DNA from: a bacterium
GTDB taxonomy: Bacteria; Babelota; Babeliae; Babelales; Chromulinivoraceae
NCBI GenBank assembly: GCA_947377595.1
Contig: CANCGK010000001.1
Coordinates: forward strand, 1 to 37,942
Direction of reading: 5' to 3'
DNA length: 37,942 nt
Each line of letters begins with the position of its first letter. Within the stretch, counting starts at the first letter, position 1. Below the pieces are notes generated by a model. The model was not told the origin of the DNA, did no database searches, and worked only from the letters and a program-made list of their open reading frames with translations. A program made the translations under genes and the position numbers. This document shows positions 25,325 to 32,719 of this stretch, piece after piece.

Positions 25325-25459
25325 AAAACACCTTATAAATGTTGATTGTATCAATATATATGTTCAATTGAAAGCGAACATGATTTTATATTAGCCTAGC
25401 AAATATCGTTTATTTAAGCTAGAACAAAGTAAATGCTCAATTTAAAAAAGGAGATCTAT
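25325..25459. promoter_or_regulatory. Divergent control region yidC / MerR-type gene
   Basis: A 135-bp region shared by two divergent genes. It has an inverted repeat ATGTTC (25360-25365), 10-bp spacer, GAACAT (25376-25381). A possible leftward -10 TACAAT is at 25345-25350, with a weak -35 (25368-25373) inside the repeat's spacer. A second short repeat, CTAGC/GCTAG, lies to the right. A MerR-type regulator is the right-hand gene, so autoregulation is conceivable but not shown. Confidence 0.4.
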
Positions 25460-25840
25460 ATGAAAATGAGTAAACGACAATATCGCATTGGAGATGTCGC
25501 AAAAGAATTAAAGTTAAAAAAATTTGTATTACGTTTTTGGGAAAAAGAACTATCACTACAACCGCATAGATCAGCTGGAGGACAAAGATTTTACCAAGAA
25601 GAAGATTTTGAAACATTCAAACTCATCAAATCACTTCTTTATGATCGAAAATTTACTTTAGCCGGCGCTAAAAAAGAATTAGAACAGCTTAAAAAACCGA
25701 AAAAGGCTATTATTCCATCTCAAAAAACTGATATGACCACTCATACAATAACGGTTAACCCAGAAAAATCATATAGCAATATTCATCATGAGTTGATAGA
25801 AATGAAACAAAAATTAAAAAGACTCCAAGAATTACTATAA
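25460..25840 (+). CDS. MerR-family transcriptional regulator
   Basis: A 126-residue regulator. The N-terminal winged helix-turn-helix has YRIGDVAKELKLKKFVLRFW (8-27), then the wing SAGGQRFYQEEDFE (38-51) and the second helix pair ending KELEQL. The C-terminal half is a variable linker (80-105) plus a coiled-coil dimerisation helix (108-126) and has no cysteine sensor, so the ligand is unknown. It resembles the short MerR-like proteins found next to housekeeping genes in many Gram-negative bacteria. The ATG at 25460 is chosen because AAGGAG lies six bases upstream; the frame opens 27 bp earlier. Confidence 0.85.
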   Translation: MKMSKRQYRIGDVAKELKLKKFVLRFWEKELSLQPHRSAGGQRFYQEEDFETFKLIKSLLYDRKFTLAGAKKELEQLKKPKKAIIPSQKTDMTTHTITVNPEKSYSNIHHELIEMKQKLKRLQELL

Positions 25841-25857
25841 AAAAACGCTGAATCTTT

Positions 25858-25896
25858 TATCCTTAATACAAATAACATCATGAGACTGTAAGGATA
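25858..25896 (+). promoter_or_regulatory. Inverted repeat covering the murC ribosome site
   Basis: TATCCTTA (25858-25865) and TAAGGATA (25889-25896) are perfectly complementary, separated by 23 nt. The right arm contains AAGG, the only Shine-Dalgarno for murC, eight bases before its ATG. If the hairpin forms in mRNA it would hide the ribosome site. An 8-bp A+T-rich stem is weak, so this is only suggestive. Confidence 0.35.
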
Positions 25897-25901
25897 TTAA
25901 G

Positions 25902-27296
25902 ATGAATCGACAACACTTTCACTTCGTTGGAATCAATGGCATTGGCATGAGTGCGATTGCAAAAATATTATACAAGCAAGGTCATACCATTTCTGGATGT
26001 GATCTTGCTTGTGACTTAATGAATGTACAAGAATTAGTCAAAAATGGATGCCGCATCAGTTCACAACACAACTCTGACATTTGCCAAGATACATCAATTT
26101 CAACAGTCGTATATTCATCTGATGTCAATTATCAATCACAAGAACTTGTCAATGCCCGCAATAAAGGAATTGCTACTCTACAAAGAGCTGCAGTCCTTGC
26201 ACAAATCATAGATGCAAAAAAATATTCTATTGGCATTGCAGGATCTCACGGAAAAACAACCACAACCTCTATGATAAGCCATATTTTTATGCATGCTCAG
26301 TACGATCCAACAATTATTGTTGGCGGCGTCATGAACAATATACATAACAACGCTCATTATGGTTCATCAGAATATATAATTACAGAAGTTGACGAAAGCG
26401 ATCGATCACACCTACTTTTACATGTTAACACTGCTGTCATCACAAATATTGATTTTGAACATGTTAACACATATAAAAGCATAGAAGAAATTATTGAAAC
26501 ATTTCGAATTTTTTTAACGCAGGTTTCATCTTCTGGACATGCCATTATATGTTTAGATGATGAAAATATTCGTACAATGTATCATAACTATCGATTTGAT
26601 ACTGATATAATAGATTATACCTATGGTATCAATCAACAAGCTCGTATACGCCCAATCAATATACATCTAGATCCTACAAGTTCTACTTTTGACATTGATG
26701 GCTATGACGATCTATCTGATATTATGATCAATACGCCAGGCATTCATAACGTCCTGAATGCAACAGCTGCAATTGCAACAGCTCTTAGTTTTAACATTCC
26801 TCAACAGACAATAAAAGAAGCCTTGCAATCTTTTCAAGGCGTCGATAGACGATTTACTTTCAAAGGAATTATGGCACATCCTGCAGTTGAAATTTATGAT
26901 GATTATGGACATCACCCAACAGAAATTTATCATGCATTAATAACTGCTCGAAAAAAAACAAAACATAATCTTATCGTTGTTTTTCAACCGCAACGATACA
27001 CTCGAACATTTCATCTTTGGAATGAATTTGTAGAAGTTTTTGCAAACTCCACTATTGATCATCTTATTATTACTGATATCTATACAGCACATGAAACACC
27101 CATAGAAAATATAACAGCTGAACAGCTTGTTTTAGCAATAAAAGCAAAAAATCCTTCTTGTCATGTATCATACATTCCATTTGATCATGATCTTATTGCA
27201 ATCAAAAACAATGTGCTTTCAACTATATCGGATCATGATCTGATTTTACTTTTAGGTGCAGGCAAAGTAAATAAACTTGCTGATAAATTATTGTAG
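25902..27296 (+). CDS. murC: UDP-N-acetylmuramate--L-alanine ligase MurC
   Basis: A 464-residue ligase that adds L-alanine to UDP-MurNAc, the first peptide step of peptidoglycan synthesis. The UDP-binding Rossmann domain begins FHFVGINGIGMSAIA (6-20), the ATP loop is GSHGKTTT (114-121), and the family's EVDESD, VDRRFTFKG and YDDYGHHPTEI motifs are present, followed by FQPQRYTRT in the C-terminal domain. It is full length. Other mur genes are not adjacent, so it stands outside a dcw cluster. The presence of MurC implies peptidoglycan precursors are made. Confidence 0.96.
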   Translation: MNRQHFHFVGINGIGMSAIAKILYKQGHTISGCDLACDLMNVQELVKNGCRISSQHNSDICQDTSISTVVYSSDVNYQSQELVNARNKGIATLQRAAVLAQIIDAKKYSIGIAGSHGKTTTTSMISHIFMHAQYDPTIIVGGVMNNIHNNAHYGSSEYIITEVDESDRSHLLLHVNTAVITNIDFEHVNTYKSIEEIIETFRIFLTQVSSSGHAIICLDDENIRTMYHNYRFDTDIIDYTYGINQQARIRPINIHLDPTSSTFDIDGYDDLSDIMINTPGIHNVLNATAAIATALSFNIPQQTIKEALQSFQGVDRRFTFKGIMAHPAVEIYDDYGHHPTEIYHALITARKKTKHNLIVVFQPQRYTRTFHLWNEFVEVFANSTIDHLIITDIYTAHETPIENITAEQLVLAIKAKNPSCHVSYIPFDHDLIAIKNNVLSTISDHDLILLLGAGKVNKLADKLL

Positions 27297-27315
27297 CAAT
27301 TCTTGATTTTTCATA

Positions 27316-27328
27316 TGACAATTTGTCA
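27316..27328. promoter_or_regulatory. Palindrome upstream of the glycine-zipper gene
   Basis: TGACAA-T-TTGTCA, a perfect 6-bp inverted repeat around one base, in the 81-bp gap after murC and 50 bp before the next ATG. It could be an operator. No clear promoter pair surrounds it. Confidence 0.3.
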
Positions 27329-27377
27329 ACCTCATACTATGTAGATTCATTCCTAAGATGAAAAGGGGCAAATTATT

Positions 27378-27902
27378 ATGATGAAAAAATATAGCATGTT
27401 ATGCGTACTTGCGATGATCCATACAAACATTTCAAGTTATCATGGATACGGTGGAGGTGGAGCCGCTTTTGGAGGATCATTTGTCGGCTCAATGGCTGGT
27501 AGCATGATTGGATCAAGCATAGCAAATAAAAATTCTGCATCTCGAGATCCATATGCTCAAGTCGATGAATATAAAGCACGACAAGAACTTCGCGAGTTAA
27601 GAGAAGAAGAAAGACGTCAACGCCAAGAAGAAAAACAAGCTAAAAAAGCTGCTCAAGACCGCAAACGTAAGACGATCAAAAATACAAAACAACACAGAGC
27701 AGATCAAGATGAAGCAATTATAGAGCAACCAAGAAAAAAACAAAAAATCCAAGAATCTCAAGAAAATCAAGAGACTCGATCCCAAAAAAATAAAAATGTC
27801 ACAGATCAAAAAAATACACAGACCGCAAAAGAACTAGAATTAACGATCAAAAAACTTGAATTGGAAATAGCTCAACTCAAACTCAATCAACATCAAGAAT
27901 AA
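27378..27902 (+). CDS. Exported glycine-zipper / coiled-coil protein, unknown
   Basis: A 174-residue protein that I cannot name. Residues 1-20 look like a signal peptide. A GYGGGG segment precedes a regular glycine zipper, Gly33-Gly37-Gly41-Gly45, in a hydrophobic stretch (GGSFVGSMAGSMIG), typical of tightly packed membrane helices. From about 60 to 174 it is highly charged, rich in Glu, Lys, Arg and Gln, predicted coiled coil with a Lys-rich middle. It is 81 bp after murC and 30 bp before another exported Gly-rich gene, probably one operon. Start ATG at 27378, with AAGGGG nearby; a second ATG follows directly. Confidence 0.7.
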   Translation: MMKKYSMLCVLAMIHTNISSYHGYGGGGAAFGGSFVGSMAGSMIGSSIANKNSASRDPYAQVDEYKARQELRELREEERRQRQEEKQAKKAAQDRKRKTIKNTKQHRADQDEAIIEQPRKKQKIQESQENQETRSQKNKNVTDQKNTQTAKELELTIKKLELEIAQLKLNQHQE

Positions 27903-27932
27903 TTTAAAAAGTCTAAAAAAGGAGAAAATATC

Positions 27933-28706
27933 ATGAAAAAAATATTAATACACTTGCATCTGTGCATACTTATAAGCAGTATACTCCAAGCTCGCGGCGG
28001 TGGTTTTGGAGGTGGTGGTTTTCATGGTGCAGGAGGCGGTTTTCATGGCGGAAGTGGCGGTTTTCACTCAGGTGCAAGTCATAGCGGAGCAAGTCACATG
28101 AGTAGTGGGCATGCCAGTTCAAATCGAAGCAGTAGATCAAAAAGCACAAATTCAAGCAGTCGTCGCAATGGCAATCGCTCAAATAACAACCGTAATCGCA
28201 ATGGCAATCATAATCATAATAACAATAATTATCATCATACCAATAATTTTTACGGTGGGTATGGATATGGTGGCTGGGGAGCTTGGGGTGCATTTGGATT
28301 TACAGCATTAGCAACAACTGGAATATTGTTAGCTGCTTCATCCAATGGATCTAATAATAATGCGCAACTAGAAAAAACTTTAATGGAAACTCAAGTCGAA
28401 ATGGAACAATTACAAAATAGACTTGATGATCTGGAAAATAAAAATGATCAAACAAATGATACTTCTAGTAGCGAACAATCACCAATGAATGATCCTCAGG
28501 CTATTAAAGCTTACATGGAACAATTAAAAAAAGCGCAAATCGACTTAAAACAAGCTCAAGAAAAACAACAATCCGATAAACAAGACGATACAACTTCAGA
28601 TACTACAAATGAAAAAATTGCAACCCTACAAAGTAGGTTACATGAAGCAAAAAGTGAATTGTATGATTATTTTCATAGTCATGATGATAGTCAAGCCATC
28701 AGTTAA
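27933..28706 (+). CDS. Exported Gly/His/Asn-rich protein with coiled coil, unknown
   Basis: A 257-residue low-complexity protein. A signal peptide (about 1-20, ending ILQA) is followed by GGGFHG-type repeats (21-50), a Ser/Arg block, an Asn/His-rich block (about 78-106), a YGGYGYGGWGAWG aromatic-glycine segment, one hydrophobic helix (about 118-136) and a Glu/Gln/Lys-rich coiled coil (143-250) with an acidic middle. It resembles the preceding gene in plan: signal, glycine-rich part, membrane helix, coiled coil. The His content could bind metal. An AAGGAG site precedes the ATG. It ends 25 bp before a terminator. No function is assigned. Confidence 0.7.
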   Translation: MKKILIHLHLCILISSILQARGGGFGGGGFHGAGGGFHGGSGGFHSGASHSGASHMSSGHASSNRSSRSKSTNSSSRRNGNRSNNNRNRNGNHNHNNNNYHHTNNFYGGYGYGGWGAWGAFGFTALATTGILLAASSNGSNNNAQLEKTLMETQVEMEQLQNRLDDLENKNDQTNDTSSSEQSPMNDPQAIKAYMEQLKKAQIDLKQAQEKQQSDKQDDTTSDTTNEKIATLQSRLHEAKSELYDYFHSHDDSQAIS

Positions 28707-28730
28707 GATTGCATCAAAAACGAATCAGAA

Positions 28731-28755
28731 AAAGGCGCTATTAAGCGCCTTTTTT
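28731..28755. terminator. Bidirectional terminator, overlaps a gene end
   Basis: AAAGGCGCT, a 4-nt loop ATTA, AGCGCCTTT, followed by more T; A-run on the left gives a T-run on the other strand. It serves the convergent exported-protein gene and the lipoprotein gene. The last codons and stop of the lipoprotein gene lie inside the hairpin. Confidence 0.88.
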
Positions 28756-29133
28756 ACTTCTATATAAAACAATAGAATCTTTACGAATGATAATACAACA
28801 TAATAATTCAGGTTTACTATAACATAATAAACAATCATGAATATCAGATTGCCCGAGCAGTTCCCACCCCAAACGTTCCATTTGTTGTTGATAAAAATGA
28901 ATCATATCAAGCTTTGGCATCAAACAACTATAAAAAATTTGCACTTGATCATGACATTGATCAGAAATGATCAAATTGTCTAACTTTGCTTGAAAAGGCG
29001 AATCTGGCATATCTGCAAATTTTGCTACAATCTCTTGATAATCTTGTTGTACTTTATATTGTATTTTAGTCCGGTGAGTGCAGCTTATAAAAAACAAACA
29101 CATAACGTAGATCATCATATTTTTTTTATACAT
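28741..29133 (-). CDS. Candidate small lipoprotein, unknown
   Basis: A 130-residue protein with an N-terminal hydrophobic stretch (5-17) ending FISC, a plausible though imperfect lipobox with Cys18 as lipid anchor. The mature part is about 110 residues with no transmembrane segment. A segment HFYQQQMERLGWELLG (79-94) looks like the helix of a small alpha/beta domain, followed by a Cys-containing strand region CLLCYSKPELLCC. I do not recognise a family. The AAAGGA ribosome site lies five bases before the ATG. The stop is within the terminator stem at 28731-28755. Confidence 0.65.
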   Translation of the reverse strand: MYKKNMMIYVMCLFFISCTHRTKIQYKVQQDYQEIVAKFADMPDSPFQAKLDNLIISDQCHDQVQIFYSCLMPKLDMIHFYQQQMERLGWELLGQSDIHDCLLCYSKPELLCCIIIRKDSIVLYRSKKGA

Positions 29134-29151
29134 ACTTGTCCTTTTTTATGT

Positions 29152-29180
29152 ATTATATAGCAATAAAGGCCACTTGAAAC
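29152..29180 (-). promoter_or_regulatory. Candidate promoter of the lipoprotein gene
   Basis: Perfect TATAAT on the minus strand at 29152-29157, followed by a short leader. The -35 side (29175-29180) is weak and lies inside the rplS terminator hairpin, so promoter and terminator overlap physically. Confidence 0.35.
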
Positions 29181-29194
29181 AAGTGACCTTTATT
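29162..29194. terminator. Terminator downstream of rplS
   Basis: A 15-bp stem with one C/A mismatch (29162-29176 with 29180-29194) and a 3-nt loop, followed by a T-run on the plus strand and TTTATT on the minus strand. It lies 24 bp after the rplS stop and ends the rplS transcript. Confidence 0.8.
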
Positions 29195-29217
29195 TTTTAA
29201 TTCTCTATAAAAAGAAA

Positions 29218-29637
29218 TTACTCTTGAGGAGCAACTGCAGCTCTTGCTACATGTTTGCCAACAGTACGTACTTTCTTTTCAACTTTTTCTTTAACGCGAG
29301 CCGATCTACCAATACGATCACGTAAATAGTACAATTTAGCTCTACGAACTAAAGCTTTCATTACAACTTTAATTGAATCGATCATTGGAGAATACAATGG
29401 GAAAATTTTCTCTACAGAAACACCATTTGCACCAATTTTACGAACTGTAAAAGTTGTTGAAGCACCTTTTTTGTGCTGAGCAATAAGGTTACCTTCGAAT
29501 ATTTGAATTCGTTTTTTGTTTCCTTCTTCTACCCATTGAGAAACTGCAATAACATCACCGATGCATAATTGTGGAAAATTACGATCATACATACCAAGTG
29601 AGGCAATTGTTTCTTTGGTAAAGCTTTGTGCTTTCAT
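29218..29637 (-). CDS. rplS: 50S ribosomal protein L19
   Basis: A 139-residue L19 with FPQLCIGDVIAVSQWVEEGNK (21-41), RIQIFEGNLIAQHKKGASTTFTVRKI and FPLYSPMIDSIKVV; the conserved RRAKLYYLRD follows. It sits at the 30S-50S interface. The C-terminal ~25 residues are a Lys/Val-rich extension. It follows the trmD fusion, as in the common rpsP-rimM-trmD-rplS order, but is separated by 96 bp that hold its own good promoter. Start ATG at 29637. Confidence 0.95.
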   Translation of the reverse strand: MKAQSFTKETIASLGMYDRNFPQLCIGDVIAVSQWVEEGNKKRIQIFEGNLIAQHKKGASTTFTVRKIGANGVSVEKIFPLYSPMIDSIKVVMKALVRRAKLYYLRDRIGRSARVKEKVEKKVRTVGKHVARAAVAPQE

Positions 29638-29695
29638 ACAAATATCCTTAAACCATCTATATTTTATATCTAAATCTAACTTAACACTTAATTTT

Positions 29696-29724
29696 AGTAT
29701 ACTTGAAAAAATTCAACCTGCCAA
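29696..29724 (-). promoter_or_regulatory. Promoter of rplS
   Basis: On the minus strand: TTGGCA (29719-29724), exactly 17 bp, TATACT (29696-29701), five of six matches in each hexamer. It lies in the 96-bp gap after trmD, giving a leader of about 50 nt. The spacer contains the palindrome TTGAA-TTTT-TTCAA. Confidence 0.6.
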
Positions 29725-29733
29725 ATCAACTTT

Positions 29734-31035
29734 TTATTTTTGCAAAGCAATTCCAAGCCATTTATCAAGAATAATAGCCACAGCAGAACGAACTGACAAA
29801 TGATTAAAATCTGAAAAACCTTGTAATGGAGGCAACATATAATCGCATCGATTTAATAAGTCTTCTGACATTCCTGAGCCTGTACCAAACAGAAAAAGAA
29901 TTGGACGATCATGACTCCAAACAAGATCTTGTTGAAAATAAGTAACTTGCTTGATAATATCGCATTGACGCGCTGACGTTCCAATAATGAAAGGTCTTTT
30001 ACCTTCTTTTTCTTCAATTGCAGCAATAACATCATCTAATTGCGATTTTAATTGAACCGTACGAACAGCTTGATGACGATTATTATTATAATCACCACCA
30101 ATTTTTTCATCGATCCAAAAGCTTAACATTTTTTCTACCATTTTTTGCTGATCTAACAACGAAGTAACAATAAAAAATGTTTGCAAGCCATATGTCGCAC
30201 TTGATCGAGCAATGTCATGAATGTCAATTGAGGTCACTGATGTATGTCCTATACGCCCTTCTTTTAAATCGATATCATTATGCATAAGCGCGATATAATG
30301 ATGAGGAATATACTTTTTAATCAGTTGTTGTTCTGCTTTTGTAGTCGATACCGAGCGCACCCAATTAAAATGTTTTTTAACCGTTTTTTCAGCTGCTTGT
30401 TCTTGACGCCAAGCATCAATAGCAGCATGATTACCAGAGCGAATAATTTCAGGAACTTCCATTCCCTTCCAAACGACCGGTCTTGTGTATTCAGGATAAT
30501 CGACAAAAGCGCCAGAAAAAGAATCTAATTGAACAGATTCTTCTTTTCCAACGACCCCAGGAACAAATCGTAACAAGCCTTCCAGCAATAACATCGCAGG
30601 AATATCTCCACCCATAACAACAAAATTTCCAACTGATACTAATTCATCAGCATAATAATCTTCAACCCGTGCATCTAAACCTTCATAACGACTAGCAATC
30701 AACATTATATGTTGCTGATCTTTAATTCGCTCATACAATTCTTGCAATCGAGGTTGCGTCATGACTTGACCTTGAGGCGATAAAATTATTTTATACGCTT
30801 TACCAAAATCACGTTCACTTGCATCAATAGCTTGTTCTACAACTTCTGGCTTTAATAACATACCCGCATTATGACCAAACGTTGTATCATCGACACGAAC
30901 TTTAGGCTGTGTATACGAAAGTAAATTATTAACATGACAAGAAATTGTCCCTTTTTCTTGGGCGCGTTTAATTAAACTTGCTTGAAAAAAGGGCTTATAA
31001 AGCTCTGGAAATAATGTTATAACAGAGATGTTCAT
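29734..31035 (-). CDS. trmD: TrmD tRNA (guanine-N1) methyltransferase fused to a second SPOUT-like domain
   Basis: A 433-residue protein, far longer than a normal TrmD (~240-250). Residues 1-230 are TrmD, which makes m1G37 in tRNA: ITLFPELY at the start, SRYEGLDARVED (115-126), the knot GNFVVMGGDIPAMLL (136-150) and the YPEYTRP loop. Residues ~247-433 match the knotted RNA-methyltransferase-like family usually encoded as a separate gene next to trmD (Pfam Methyltrn_RNA_4): YIALMHNDI, SVTSIDIHDIARSSATYG, ending around LFLFGTGSGM (379-389). ATG at 31035 is chosen over a TTG one codon earlier. It lies 8 bp after rpsP; rimM is missing. Confidence 0.93.
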   Translation of the reverse strand: MNISVITLFPELYKPFFQASLIKRAQEKGTISCHVNNLLSYTQPKVRVDDTTFGHNAGMLLKPEVVEQAIDASERDFGKAYKIILSPQGQVMTQPRLQELYERIKDQQHIMLIASRYEGLDARVEDYYADELVSVGNFVVMGGDIPAMLLLEGLLRFVPGVVGKEESVQLDSFSGAFVDYPEYTRPVVWKGMEVPEIIRSGNHAAIDAWRQEQAAEKTVKKHFNWVRSVSTTKAEQQLIKKYIPHHYIALMHNDIDLKEGRIGHTSVTSIDIHDIARSSATYGLQTFFIVTSLLDQQKMVEKMLSFWIDEKIGGDYNNNRHQAVRTVQLKSQLDDVIAAIEEKEGKRPFIIGTSARQCDIIKQVTYFQQDLVWSHDRPILFLFGTGSGMSEDLLNRCDYMLPPLQGFSDFNHLSVRSAVAIILDKWLGIALQK

Positions 31036-31043
31036 CAAAAAAA

Positions 31044-31370
31044 TTACTCTTTACTTGCTTTTTTAGGAGCTGATTTTTTAGCTACTTTTTCTGCTTGAGG
31101 AGCAACTGATTCAACAGCTACATCTTTTGCAACTTGCTTGTTTTTAATTTTTTGTAAACGTTTTACAGCATCAGTTACAATAGCACCTTTAGATTCCCAA
31201 TGAGCAATACGATCTGCATGCCATTGAACAATTTCTTTATTCATTGGATTGTATGTTCCAAGATTTTCTAAATATTCACCATCACGCTTTTTTCTAGAAT
31301 CAATTGCTACAATTCTATATATAGGAGCATGTTTTTTACCCACACGAGTAAAACGTATTTTTACTGCCAT
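31044..31370 (-). CDS. rpsP: 30S ribosomal protein S16
   Basis: A 108-residue S16. MAVKIRFTRVGKKHAPIYRI and SRKKRDGEYLENLGTYNP (26-43) are diagnostic; the domain ends near residue 80 and a Lys/Ala/Val-rich tail follows, longer than the usual ~82-90 total. S16 is an assembly protein of the 30S body. It lies 23 bp after ffh and 8 bp before trmD. In most genomes a KH-domain gene and rimM stand between rpsP and trmD; both are absent here. Confidence 0.96.
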   Translation of the reverse strand: MAVKIRFTRVGKKHAPIYRIVAIDSRKKRDGEYLENLGTYNPMNKEIVQWHADRIAHWESKGAIVTDAVKRLQKIKNKQVAKDVAVESVAPQAEKVAKKSAPKKASKE

Positions 31371-31393
31371 TCAAAAACCCTTGAATTTGGTTA

Positions 31394-32719
31394 TTAATTA
31401 AAATATTTTTTCTTCTTTAAAAGTTTAACAAATTGCTGACTTTGTTCAAATCTCTGCAACAATTGTGCTACATCTGCTCCAGAAACGCCTGCACCCTTTG
31501 CTATTCTTTCCTTACGAGAACTATCTAAAATTTTCGGATATACTTTTTCTTTTTTAGTCATAGATCCAATAATTGCTCGAAACTTTTTCATATCTTTTTC
31601 ACTTTGCTCAATTTGAGCACTTGAAATATTTAAGTTACTCATTCCAGGCAAATATTTTATCATATTTGACAATGAACCAAGCCGACTAGCCATAGATAAT
31701 TGCTGCGCAAAATCTTCCAGCGTCATAGAACCTGATTTAAAACTTTTTTCTAAACTATCTTGCTCCGATTGCTTAATTTTATCTTCAGCATTTTCTACCA
31801 AAGTTAAAATATCACCCATACCAAGCATACGTTTTGCAATACGCTCAGGACGAAACAACTCTAAATTATCTAATTTTTCACCTGTTCCCATAAAAAGAAC
31901 TGGCTTTTTTAATGAATATCGAAAAGAAAATGCAACTCCCGCACGAGCGTTACTATCCATTTTTGATAAAATTGCATAATCAAAAGCTATACGATCTTGA
32001 AAAGTTTTAGCTACAGACAACGACTCTTGTCCTATCATAGCATCAACAACTAAAAATTTATACTTTGGTTTTACAATTTTTTGTAATTGATCAAGTTCAG
32101 ACATCATCATTTCATCGATTTGCAGACGTCCAGCTGTATCAAAAATTAAAATTTCATAATTATATTTTTTTGCATAATCAACAATTTCTTGCGCAGCTTT
32201 GATGACATCTGTTGCTTGAGCTCGATAAAAATCAGCTCCAGCTTGCTCTGCTACCACTTGTAATTGATCAATCGCTGCAGGACGATAAAAATCCACTGAA
32301 GCACATAAAATTTTACGATTTTTGCCTCTTTTTTTTGCTTGATTTTGTATAAACAATGCAAGCTTTGCCGCAGTTGTCGTTTTACCTGAACCTTGCAAAC
32401 CAAGCATCATAATGGTTGATGGAATCTGAAATGTAAATGATTCTTGCACATACTCACCACCTAAAAAGGCTAAAAGTCTATCATAAACAACTTTAACAAA
32501 CTGTTCACTTGGACGCAATGAGTTGACAACTTTTTGACCAACAACATCTTGCTTAATTTCTGCAATAAATGTATTACACAGTTCGTATGGAACATCAGAT
32601 TCTAGCAAAGAATCTTTAATTTTTTGCATAGATTCATCAATATTTTTTTCAGTTAACTTGCTATTGCCAGTCAACGAAGAAAAAATAGATGAAAAACTTT
32701 TTGATAAAAAATCAAACAT
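31394..32719 (-). CDS. ffh: Signal recognition particle protein Ffh
   Basis: A 441-residue SRP54 homologue that binds signal sequences on the ribosome and delivers them to FtsY. N domain 1-95; G domain with GLQGSGKTT (107-115), DTAGR (194-198), VVDAMIGQ (224-231) and an altered G4, SKMDSNARAG (252-261), where TKLDG.A.GG is usual. The M domain (about 310-441) carries the RNA- and signal-binding helices, ending in GAGVSGADVAQLL. ATG at 32719. It is the first gene of the ffh-rpsP-trmD(-rplS) unit with a promoter just upstream. Confidence 0.96.
   Translation of the reverse strand: MFDFLSKSFSSIFSSLTGNSKLTEKNIDESMQKIKDSLLESDVPYELCNTFIAEIKQDVVGQKVVNSLRPSEQFVKVVYDRLLAFLGGEYVQESFTFQIPSTIMMLGLQGSGKTTTAAKLALFIQNQAKKRGKNRKILCASVDFYRPAAIDQLQVVAEQAGADFYRAQATDVIKAAQEIVDYAKKYNYEILIFDTAGRLQIDEMMMSELDQLQKIVKPKYKFLVVDAMIGQESLSVAKTFQDRIAFDYAILSKMDSNARAGVAFSFRYSLKKPVLFMGTGEKLDNLELFRPERIAKRMLGMGDILTLVENAEDKIKQSEQDSLEKSFKSGSMTLEDFAQQLSMASRLGSLSNMIKYLPGMSNLNISSAQIEQSEKDMKKFRAIIGSMTKKEKVYPKILDSSRKERIAKGAGVSGADVAQLLQRFEQSQQFVKLLKKKKYFN

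Noticed and set aside
28000..28080. CRISPR-like or tandem DNA repeat in the GGGFHG region
   Set aside because: The repeats are short, imperfect, in frame and explained by the encoded peptide repeats.
27970..28293. Leftward His/Tyr/Asp-rich frame opposite the Gly/His-rich gene
   Set aside because: Low-complexity repeats create open frames on both strands; only the plus-strand one has a signal peptide and an AAGGAG site.
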